DNA from: Pseudomonadota bacterium
GTDB lineage: Bacteria; Pseudomonadota; Alphaproteobacteria; Acetobacterales; Acetobacteraceae
Direction of reading: 5' to 3'
Length of the DNA: 9,097 nt
NCBI GenBank assembly: GCA_021845835.1
Contig: JAJZVE010000145.1
Span: forward strand, 1-9,097
The notes under the pieces were generated by a model. The model was not told the origin of the DNA. It worked only from the letters and a program-made list of their open reading frames with translations, and did no database searches. The translations under genes and the position numbers were made by a program. Positions 1-7,086 of the stretch are shown here, in pieces. How positions within the stretch are numbered: position 1 is the stretch's first letter; each line of letters begins with the position of its first letter.

Positions 1-771
1 GACAATGCCGGCCTGCTGACCAAGCTGAACCAGCCGGGATCGAGCACCATCGCCTCGACGATGGACAACACCGGCACGATCACGGTCGGCACCGGGACGC
101 TGGAATTCGACGGCGGCGGCACGTTCGGCGGCACGCTGAACGGCGCCGGAACGATCGCCTTCGGCGCGGGCACGGCCGACCTGACCACGGCGGCGTCGCT
201 GGCAACGGGCGGGCTGCTGATCAACGGCGGCGATGTGCTGCTGCCGACCTCCTTCGGTTCCTATGGCGGTGCCCTCACCGTGATCAATGGCGGAACCGCG
301 AAATTGGCGACAGATCTAGCCGTTTCCGGAAGCCTGACCTTGGCCGGAAATATTAATAATTCGAACAATGATATCATTGATTTGAATGGGCAAAATCTCA
401 CAGTCTCTGGTAGTATTGTATTTATTAATTCATGGGTATATTATTACGGATTAACCAACGGAACGATGGATGGGCTGGGAACGCTGACATCGACCGGCAC
501 GACGACGATCCAAACATACAATGGTTCTGGCGGAACTGGCATTTTGCTAGGCGGCGGCTTGACCTGGACCAATACCGGCACGGTATTGGACAGCGCCACG
601 ATCGAGGTCGGCGACGCGAGCGGCGGTACGGCGACGATCGATAACGCGGTTGGCGGGGTGTTCGAGATTACCGCTGATACTGGCGGCATCGCCAACAATA
701 ACTACAGCGTTGGAACAGTGGATGCTTACGGCAATACCAGCTATAATAATTACGCAGGCAGTTCGACCTTC
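1..771 (+). repeat. Adhesin tandem repeat copy 1 (257 aa, cut by window edge in phase)
   Basis: I set repeat boundaries at the DNAGLLTK motif. This copy runs from that motif to the next one. It carries the conserved blocks TMDNTGTITV, GTLEFDGGGTFGG, GAGTIAFG, LLPTSFGSYGGALTV, LGGGLTWTNTGTVLDSATI and TVDAYGNT. It is the longest copy because of Asn/Tyr-rich segments, and it contains the AT-rich patch at about 351-450. Since the window starts exactly within a repeat, further copies upstream are likely. Confidence 0.85.
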
Positions 772-3700
772 GACAACGCCGGCCTGCTGACCAAGATCAC
801 CCAGCCGGGGCACAGTTACATTGCCTCCACGATGGACAACACCGGCACCATCACGGTGGCGACCGGAACGCTGGAATTCGACGGCGGCGGCACCTTCGGC
901 GGCACCATCAACGGGGCCGGCACCATCGCCTTCGGTGGCGGCACCGCCGATCTGACCGCGGCGTCGCTGACCACGGGAGCGCTGCTGATCGACGGCGCCG
1001 ACGTGGTGCTGCCGACTTCGTTCAGTTCCTATGCCGGCGCGCTGACCGTCACGGCCGGCACCGCGCAACTGTCGGCGGACCTGACGCTTTCGGGCAGTCT
1101 GGCGCTGAGCAACGGTGTCATCGACCTGAATGGCCACACCCTGTCGGTCTCAGCGCCAGCCAGCTTTGCTTCGGCTGGTTCGGGCGTGGGCGCGATTGAC
1201 GGTCCCGGCACGCTGGCGACCAGTGGCACGACGACGTTGTCCCCCTATCTCTCAGGCTATTACGCGTATTGGGTTTACACTGCCGCCATCCTTGGCGGCG
1301 GACTGACCTGGACCAACACCGGCACGGTCCTGGACAGCGCCACGATCGCGGTCGGCGATGCGAGCGGTGGAACCGCGACGATCGACAACGCGGCCGGCGC
1401 CGTGTTCGAAATCGCCGCCGACAGCGGCGGTATTTCAAACAACAGCTACTCCACGTCCACGGTCGATGCCTATGGCAATACGCAAACCTCGTATTTCACC
1501 GGCTCCTCGACCTTCGACAACGCCGGCCTGCTGACCAAGATCACGCAGCCGGGGTCGAGCTTCATCGCCTCGACGATGGACAACACCGGCACGATCACGG
1601 TCGCGACCGGCACGCTGGAATTCGATGGCGGCGGCACCTTCGGCGGCACGCTGAACGGTGCCGGCACCATCGCCTTCGGCAACGGCACCGCCGACCTGAC
1701 CACGGCGGCGGCGCTGGCGACAGGCGGGTTGCTGATCAACGGCGCCGACGTGCTGCTGCCGGCGACGCTCGGCACCTATGCCGGCGCGCTTACGATCAGC
1801 CGCGGCACCCTTCAGCTTGCGTCCGATCTGACCGTTTCCGGCAGCGTCTCCCTGGCCGGCGGCACGATCGACCTGAACGGGCATACGCTCACGCTGAGCG
1901 GCGGCGTGACGACGGGGAACATCGGCACCATCGATGGTGCCGGGACGCTGGCGACCAGCGGGACGGCCTATGTCAATGGCATCAACCTGGGTGGCGGGCT
2001 GACCTGGAAGAACAGCGGCACCGTCAGCGACACCGGGATAATCTATGTCGGTGATCCCTCCGGCGGCACCGTGACGATCGATAATGCGGCCGGGGCGGTG
2101 TTCGAGATTTCCGCCGACACTGGCGGCATCGCCAATAACCAATACCCGGTCAGTACGGTCGACGCCTACGGCAACACGACTTCTTCGTACTACACCGGCA
2201 GTTCGACCTTCGACAACGCCGGTCTGCTCACCAAGATCACGCAGCCGGGGTCGAGCACCATCGCCTCGACGATGGACAGCACCGGCACGATCGCCGTGGC
2301 CACCGGAACACTGGAATTCAACGGCGGCGGCACGTTCGGCGGCACCATCGAGGGCGCCGGCACCATCGCCTTCGGCGGCGGCACCGCCGACCTGACCACG
2401 GCGGCGACACTCGCCACCGGCGGGTTGCTGATCAACGGCGCCGATGTGCTGTTGCCGACCGCGTTCGGGTCCTATGCCGGCGCGCTGACCGTCTCGGCGG
2501 GCACCGCGACCCTGGCGAGCAATCTGACGCTGACCGGCAGCCTCACCGGACAAGGCTACGGATTGCTGCAACTCGGCGGCAACACGCTCACGGCCTCGGG
2601 CGGGGCGACCCTGTCCGGCGGCACGATCGACGGCCCGGGCACGCTGACCACCGGCGGCACGACGACACTCGGCGGCAATTATGATTATCTCGGTGGAGGT
2701 CTGACCTGGACCAACACCGGCACGGTGTACGACACCGCCACCGTCTATGGCGGCGACGCGGCCGGCGGGACGATCGCGATCGACAACGCGGCCGGGGCGG
2801 TGTTCGTGCTGAACTCCTCGGGCGCGAATGTTCGCAACAGTTATTATTATACCACGACGATTGACGCGAACGGCAACACGCAGGGCGTCTATCTTTACGG
2901 CGCCTCGACGTTCAGCAATGCCGGGCTGATCCAGAAGACCATCGGCATCAGCACGATCGACTCGGTGATGACGAACACCGGCACGATCAATGTCGTGATC
3001 GGCGTGCTGCAATTCGACGGCGGCGGCACGTTCGGCGGCACCATCGACGGCGCCGGCACCATCGCCTTCGGCGGTGGCACCGCCGATCTGACCGCGGGGA
3101 CCACGCTCGCGACGGGCGGTGTCTCGATCACCAACGCCGAACTCGTCGATGCCGGCGCGGTGACCGGCAGCGTCAGCATCGGGTCGGGCGGCACGCTCGA
3201 TCTGGCCGGGGTCACGCTGGGTGCGAGCAGCCTCGCGCTGGGCTACGGTACGCTCTACGGCCACGGTAGCGTCACCACGCCGATCGCCAACGGCGGGATC
3301 ATCGAGGCCAATGGCGGCGCGCTGCATCTGACCGGCACGCTGAGTGGCACCGGCGGCCTGCAGGTGGATGCCGGGGCGACGCTCGATCTCGCCGGCACCG
3401 TCGCGGAAAACGTCACCTACGGGGGCCTGGGCGCGACGCTGCTGCTGGAGCAGCCGGGCGCGTTCTCCGGCACGCTGGAGAACATCACCGCCGGCACCAG
3501 GCTGGTGTTGCAGGGCGATACCGTCACGGCGGCGACCGCGACCGGCACCATCCTGGCCGTGACGCTGAACACCGGCGCGACGCTCGACTACACGCTGGGC
3601 GCGGCGGCGCCGAGCAGCATGCGGCCGGGCATCACGGTGGCCGGCGGCAACAGCACGATCGACTTCGCGATCTATCGCTCGGCCATCGCGCAGGTGGTGC

Positions 3701-6700
3701 CGACGTCGGTGACGCTCGGCGCCGTGCATCAGGGCAGCACGGCCACCCAGGCGCTGGTGGTCAGGAACGTCGCCCTGGGCGACGGGTATTCCGAGAATCT
3801 GGATGCCACCGTCGCCGGCACCTCGGCCGGCGTCACGGCGACGGGGAGCGTCAGTTTGCTGCCCGCGCTGGTGGCCGACACCCAGACCATCACCGTCGGC
3901 ATCGACACGTCGTCGCTCGGCGCGGTGAACGGTTCCGCGACGCTCGATTTCTACAGCGACGGTTCCGGCGTGGACGGCAACGGCACGCTCTCGCTCGGCA
4001 GCCAGCCGGTGCAGGTGAGCGGCACGGTCTATGCCCTGGCCGCGCCGACGCTGAGCGCCAGCACGATCGACCTCGGCGCCACGCGCGTCGGCGGCGCCAC
4101 GCTGGCCGGCAACGTGCAGCTCTACAACGGCGGCGCCTCCAGCCCGTATCAGGAAAGCCTGGTCTATTCCGATGCCCTGACGGCCAGCGGCGTAAGCGGT
4201 GCCGGCATCGCCCCGACCAACGGCAGCGGGACCATCACCTCGGGCAACTGGGCGACGCTCGGCTTCGGCCTGGCCAGCACGACGGCGGGCAGCTTCGTGC
4301 AGAGCGGGCATGTCTCGCTCACCTCGACCGGCGTCGGCACCAGCGGGCTGGCCGACACCACGCTGACCACGCAGACGCTGACCGTGACCGGCAAGGTCTA
4401 TGCGCTGGCGAGCGCCTCCGCGCCCGGCAGCCTCGATTTCGGCATCGTCCATGTCGGCGACCTCGCCACACAGACGCTGAGCGTCAGCAACACCGGCACC
4501 GGCGTGCTGGTGGACAGCCTGACCGGCGGCTGGGGCGCGGTGAGCGCCGGGTTCACCGGCTCCGGCAATCTCGGGCAGGTGGCGGCGGGCAGCAGCGGCA
4601 ATCTGTCGCTGGCGATGGCGACCAATGCCAGCGGCACCTTCTCCGGCACCGGCACGCTGTCGCTTGCCAGCCATGACGGGCAGCTCAGCGACGTGGCGCT
4701 GAGCGCCGGCACGGTCGCGATGACCGGCACGGTGGACAACTACGCCACCGCCGCGTTCCAGGAAGGCGCCGGCACCGGGCAGCTCGGCGGCGGCGGCACG
4801 AGCTGGGTGCTCAATCTCGGCACGCTCCTGCAGAGCGGCGGCACCGACAGCGTGCAGATCGGCGCGCTGAACGCGGCGTCCGGCCTCGCCGACACGATGG
4901 GCGGCAGCTACACCGTCAACGCCGCAACCGGCTTCACCAACACCGGCTTCGCCAGCTTCAGCGGCCTCGGCGCCGGGCAGGCGGACACGGCGCCGACCAT
5001 CGACCTGTCCACCGCCCAGACCGGCACCTTCACCGAGACGGTGGTGCTGGACGCCACCGGCAGCAACGCCTCCGGCTATTCCGGCACGCTCACGCCGACG
5101 ACGCTGACGGTGGAGGGCGTGGTGGCGGCCACCCTCACCGGGACCGGCAACTTCACCACGCTGGCGGCGCCGGCGATCACCGGCATCTCGCCCGATACCG
5201 GCCCGTCCGGCGTGCTGCTGACCGCCTCGCCGACGATCCAGCTTTCCGGCACCGGCGCGGTCGGCACCACGATCGACCTCGCGCGGGCGGATATCGGCGC
5301 GATCGGTACGGCGACGGTCAATGCCAGCGGCGTCTGGAATTTCGACTACACCGGCACGACGCTGTCGGACGGCAGCTACGTGTTCACCGCGACGGCGGTG
5401 AATGCGGCCGGCGACATGTCGCGCGCGGCGGCGGCGGCGGTGACCATCGATGCGGCGCCGCCGTCGACCCCGACGGTTTCGACGATCGTGACGCAGGGCG
5501 CGGTCCCGCAGACCCTGACCAACGGTGCGACCACCAATGCCACGGGCCTGACCTTCGATGGCTCTGCGGCGCCGGGCGACACGGTCACGCTGTCGGACGG
5601 CACCACCGTGCTGGGGTCGGGGTCGGCGAACCCCAGTGGCGGCTTTGCCCTGCAGACGTCCGCCCCCCTGTCCGCCGGAACGCATGTGTTCTCGCTCGTC
5701 GCCACCGACGCCGCCGGCGTCTCCTCGGTCGCGGCGACCGAGACGATCACGGTGGACACCCACACGCCGGCGGCACCGTCGATCACCGGCATCTCGCCGG
5801 ATACCGGCGTGTCGGCCAGCGACGGCATCACCGCGTCCAACCGCATCAAGGTCAGCGGCACCGGCGAGGCGGGCGACACCGTCACGCTGTCGGTGGACAA
5901 CGTGGCGCTGGCGACGGCGCTGGTCGCCGCCGGCGGCGCCTGGACCGCCGACCTGACCGGGATCGCGCTGGCCGACGGCACGCACAGCCTGACGGCGGTG
6001 CAGACCGACGCGGCGGGCACCACATCGACGATCTCCCCGGCCGACAGCGTCACCATCGCCGCCGGTGCGACGACGGCGCTCGACCTGCCGGCGCAGGTCG
6101 GCGCGGTGAAGATATACTATCTGACCCCGGCGGAGCTGCTGGCCGGACCGCGGCCGATCGATCCCGGGACAGCGACCTGGAACACGCTGATGTTCCCCAC
6201 CAGCACGGTCACGCTGACCGATGCCGCCTTCACCGGGCTGAACCATTTCTCGGAAATCGATCTGCTCGGCAGCGGCGCGCAGTCGGTGACACTGGGGGCG
6301 AATGCGGCGGCGGCGTTCAACGGCTACGTGGTGGTGAACGCGGCGAATGCCGCCTCCAGCACGATCGACGGCTCCGGGCTCGGCTCGGCCGGCCTGGCCG
6401 CGATTGGCACGACCAGCGGCATCAACATCGTCCATGGCGGCAACGGGGCCAACTGGATCGTCGGCGGCGGCGGGGCGGACCAGCTCTATGGCGGCGCGGG
6501 GAACGACATCTTCATGCTGCCGCAGGGCGAACTCGGCGTGGCGGGCCTGACGATCGATGGCGGCGGCGGCTGGAACGAGATCTGGCTGCAGGGGTCGAAC
6601 ACCATCACCGACGCGGCCTTCGCGCAGATCTCCAGCCTGCAGGAGGTGGACTTCGTCAGCGCCGCGACGGAATCGATCACGCTGGGGCCGGATGCCGGCC

Positions 6701-7086
6701 GCGCCATGGGCAGTGTCGGGGTGGTGCGGGCGACGGACGCGACGAACGTGACGATCGATGCGTCGGCCGTCGGGCTCACCAACATGTCCATGTTCGCCGG
6801 CACCGGCACCGATCTGCTGATCGGCGGCGCCGGGAACGACTACATGGTGGCGGGCAGCGGGGTGGACACGTTCGAGGCGGGGCTCGGGACGGACTGGATC
6901 AAGGGCTTCGTGGAAGGGGTGGACGTGGTGAAGCTGCAGACGGGCGGTTTCACCTCCTTCACCCAGTTGCAGGGCGCGATGACGATGTCCGGCAGCGACA
7001 CCATCATCAGGCTCGGCAACGGCAACAGCATCGACCTGATCGGCGTCAAACAGAGCTCGCTGACGGCCCGTGACTTCGCCTTCTAG
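1..7086 (+). CDS. Giant modular RTX-type repeat adhesin, 5' end outside window
   Basis: The frame is open from base 1, and the first 20 codons continue the repeat seen downstream, so the ATG at 61 is an internal Met of a repeat and not a start. The 2361 visible residues end at TAG 7084-7086. Order of parts: beta-strand tandem repeats (residues 1-1040), beta-helix-like tail (1041-1232), four anchor-D-like repeats (1233-1710), three bacterial Ig-like domains (1723-2020), and a duplicated C-terminal module with RTX-like motifs (2069-2291). I see no cysteine and few lysines, which is usual for large exported RTX proteins. No autotransporter barrel or LPXTG anchor is present. The last residues, SLTARDFAF, match the hydrophobic C-terminal pattern of type I secretion substrates. 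Inferred role: cell-surface or secreted adhesin exported by an ABC/MFP/TolC-like system encoded elsewhere. The binding target is unknown. The N-terminus and total length cannot be seen. Confidence 0.88.
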   Translation, partial: DNAGLLTKLNQPGSSTIASTMDNTGTITVGTGTLEFDGGGTFGGTLNGAGTIAFGAGTADLTTAASLATGGLLINGGDVLLPTSFGSYGGALTVINGGTAKLATDLAVSGSLTLAGNINNSNNDIIDLNGQNLTVSGSIVFINSWVYYYGLTNGTMDGLGTLTSTGTTTIQTYNGSGGTGILLGGGLTWTNTGTVLDSATIEVGDASGGTATIDNAVGGVFEITADTGGIANNNYSVGTVDAYGNTSYNNYAGSSTFDNAGLLTKITQPGHSYIASTMDNTGTITVATGTLEFDGGGTFGGTINGAGTIAFGGGTADLTAASLTTGALLIDGADVVLPTSFSSYAGALTVTAGTAQLSADLTLSGSLALSNGVIDLNGHTLSVSAPASFASAGSGVGAIDGPGTLATSGTTTLSPYLSGYYAYWVYTAAILGGGLTWTNTGTVLDSATIAVGDASGGTATIDNAAGAVFEIAADSGGISNNSYSTSTVDAYGNTQTSYFTGSSTFDNAGLLTKITQPGSSFIASTMDNTGTITVATGTLEFDGGGTFGGTLNGAGTIAFGNGTADLTTAAALATGGLLINGADVLLPATLGTYAGALTISRGTLQLASDLTVSGSVSLAGGTIDLNGHTLTLSGGVTTGNIGTIDGAGTLATSGTAYVNGINLGGGLTWKNSGTVSDTGIIYVGDPSGGTVTIDNAAGAVFEISADTGGIANNQYPVSTVDAYGNTTSSYYTGSSTFDNAGLLTKITQPGSSTIASTMDSTGTIAVATGTLEFNGGGTFGGTIEGAGTIAFGGGTADLTTAATLATGGLLINGADVLLPTAFGSYAGALTVSAGTATLASNLTLTGSLTGQGYGLLQLGGNTLTASGGATLSGGTIDGPGTLTTGGTTTLGGNYDYLGGGLTWTNTGTVYDTATVYGGDAAGGTIAIDNAAGAVFVLNSSGANVRNSYYYTTTIDANGNTQGVYLYGASTFSNAGLIQKTIGISTIDSVMTNTGTINVVIGVLQFDGGGTFGGTIDGAGTIAFGGGTADLTAGTTLATGGVSITNAELVDAGAVTGSVSIGSGGTLDLAGVTLGASSLALGYGTLYGHGSVTTPIANGGIIEANGGALHLTGTLSGTGGLQVDAGATLDLAGTVAENVTYGGLGATLLLEQPGAFSGTLENITAGTRLVLQGDTVTAATATGTILAVTLNTGATLDYTLGAAAPSSMRPGITVAGGNSTIDFAIYRSAIAQVVPTSVTLGAVHQGSTATQALVVRNVALGDGYSENLDATVAGTSAGVTATGSVSLLPALVADTQTITVGIDTSSLGAVNGSATLDFYSDGSGVDGNGTLSLGSQPVQVSGTVYALAAPTLSASTIDLGATRVGGATLAGNVQLYNGGASSPYQESLVYSDALTASGVSGAGIAPTNGSGTITSGNWATLGFGLASTTAGSFVQSGHVSLTSTGVGTSGLADTTLTTQTLTVTGKVYALASASAPGSLDFGIVHVGDLATQTLSVSNTGTGVLVDSLTGGWGAVSAGFTGSGNLGQVAAGSSGNLSLAMATNASGTFSGTGTLSLASHDGQLSDVALSAGTVAMTGTVDNYATAAFQEGAGTGQLGGGGTSWVLNLGTLLQSGGTDSVQIGALNAASGLADTMGGSYTVNAATGFTNTGFASFSGLGAGQADTAPTIDLSTAQTGTFTETVVLDATGSNASGYSGTLTPTTLTVEGVVAATLTGTGNFTTLAAPAITGISPDTGPSGVLLTASPTIQLSGTGAVGTTIDLARADIGAIGTATVNASGVWNFDYTGTTLSDGSYVFTATAVNAAGDMSRAAAAAVTIDAAPPSTPTVSTIVTQGAVPQTLTNGATTNATGLTFDGSAAPGDTVTLSDGTTVLGSGSANPSGGFALQTSAPLSAGTHVFSLVATDAAGVSSVAATETITVDTHTPAAPSITGISPDTGVSASDGITASNRIKVSGTGEAGDTVTLSVDNVALATALVAAGGAWTADLTGIALADGTHSLTAVQTDAAGTTSTISPADSVTIAAGATTALDLPAQVGAVKIYYLTPAELLAGPRPIDPGTATWNTLMFPTSTVTLTDAAFTGLNHFSEIDLLGSGAQSVTLGANAAAAFNGYVVVNAANAASSTIDGSGLGSAGLAAIGTTSGINIVHGGNGANWIVGGGGADQLYGGAGNDIFMLPQGELGVAGLTIDGGGGWNEIWLQGSNTITDAAFAQISSLQEVDFVSAATESITLGPDAGRAMGSVGVVRATDATNVTIDASAVGLTNMSMFAGTGTDLLIGGAGNDYMVAGSGVDTFEAGLGTDWIKGFVEGVDVVKLQTGGFTSFTQLQGAMTMSGSDTIIRLGNGNSIDLIGVKQSSLTARDFAF
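772..1515 (+). repeat. Adhesin tandem repeat copy 2 (248 aa)
   Basis: Same block order as copy 1, starting at DNAGLLTKITQPG. The segment before LGGGLTW is enlarged here to an aromatic-rich loop (YLSGYYAYWVY, about 1246-1280). The second variable loop, just after the GGISNN motif, reads SYSTSTVDAYGNTQTSYFTG. Confidence 0.88.
1516..2211 (+). repeat. Adhesin tandem repeat copy 3 (232 aa)
   Basis: The shortest full copy. The loop before LGGGLTW is reduced to AYVNGIN. The first 81 bases (1516-1596) differ from the start of copy 4 (2212-2292) at about five positions only, showing close nucleotide as well as protein similarity in the conserved blocks. Confidence 0.88.
2212..2913 (+). repeat. Adhesin tandem repeat copy 4 (234 aa)
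   Basis: The first half is nearly identical to copies 2 and 3. The second half diverges: the GDASGG block reads GDAAGG, the FEIAADTGG block is replaced by FVLNSSGANV, and the second loop becomes SYYYTTTIDANGNTQGVYLY. This is the transition toward the degenerate fifth copy. Confidence 0.85.
2914..3120 (+). repeat. Degenerate partial fifth repeat
   Basis: Begins at SNAGLIQKT, a diverged form of DNAGLLTKI, keeps the blocks FDGGGTFGGTIDGAGTIAFGG and TADLTAG, and then loses similarity near TLATGGVSITN. It marks the end of the tandem array. The following stretch to 3696 (motifs GTLSGTGGLQVDAGATLDLAG and GTRLVLQGD) looks like a generic beta-helix passenger tail. Confidence 0.8.
3697..5130 (+). repeat. 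Four anchor-D-like Ig-fold repeats in the adhesin
   Basis: Four units of 113-128 residues: 3697-4035, 4036-4404, 4405-4746 and 4747-5130. The first three open with a variant of 'LDFG.V.VG.....L.V.N' (VTLGAVHQG, IDLGATRVG, LDFGIVHVG). All four close with a V.G.V type strand (VSGTVYA, VTGKVYA, MTGTVDN, VEGVVAA). The opening motif is typical of 'choice-of-anchor D' / ASH-like Ig-fold domains of secreted bacterial proteins. The fourth unit is the most diverged and could be another beta-sandwich. Likely a stalk separating the repeat head from the C-terminus. Confidence 0.65.
5167..6060 (+). repeat. Three bacterial Ig-like (Big) domains in the adhesin
   Basis: Three units of about 95 residues: 5167-5451, 5467-5757 and 5773-6060. 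Units 1 and 3 open with AP(A/S)ITGISPDTG. All share a (S/G)(G/S)(T/A)...GDTVTL-like strand (absent in part in unit 1), a W or F before a loop, an LSDGSYVFTA / LSAGTHVFSL / LADGTHSLTA strand, an (N/D)AAG turn and a final VTI(D/A). This is the pattern of Ig-like domains in large RTX and Bap-type adhesins. Structural spacer role is inferred from those families. Confidence 0.8.
6205..6873 (+). repeat. Duplicated C-terminal module with RTX-type Ca-binding motifs
   Basis: Two copies of one module: 6205-6513 and 6598-6873. Each has (L/I)TDAAF, then E(I/V)D(L/F), S(V/I)TLG, an Ala-rich stretch, VV, TID.S, and finishes with glycine/aspartate nonapeptide motifs (GGNGAN, GGGGADQLYGGAGNDIF in copy 1; GTGTDLLIGGAGNDYM and GSGVDTF in copy 2). 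The GG.G.D pattern is the calcium-binding beta-roll repeat of RTX proteins. Only a few nonapeptides are present, fewer than in typical RTX toxins, and several lack the aspartate. Confidence 0.78.
7023..7086 (+). other. Predicted type I secretion signal at adhesin C-terminus
   Basis: The final residues run NSIDLIGVKQSSLTARDFAF. A hydrophobic IDL.GV strand followed by S.LTA.DF.F at the extreme C-terminus is common in RTX proteins exported by type I secretion systems. The signal is uncleaved in that family. Assignment is by pattern only; no transporter gene is in the window. Confidence 0.6.

Noticed and set aside
61..63. ATG at 61 as the start of the large gene
   Set aside because: The frame is open to base 1 and the preceding 20 residues match the repeat unit; the same Met recurs in the equivalent position of later copies (TMDNTGTI).
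1..3120. CRISPR array or transposon-type repeats as the explanation of the repetitive DNA
   Set aside because: The periods are 696-771 bases, always multiples of three and in frame, with protein-level conservation, so they are coding domain repeats.
1435..6435. A 1666-residue open frame on the minus strand, antisense to the adhesin
   Set aside because: It is extremely rich in Arg, Gly, Ala and Asp, has no domain pattern, and its own repeats mirror the sense-strand repeats. Long antisense frames are expected opposite GC-rich genes with G/C at third positions.
6436..6873. RTX cytolysin or protease
   Set aside because: No acylation lysine region, hydrophobic pore domain or HEXXH zinc protease motif is visible in the 2361 residues; the rest of the protein is repeat and Ig-like stalk.
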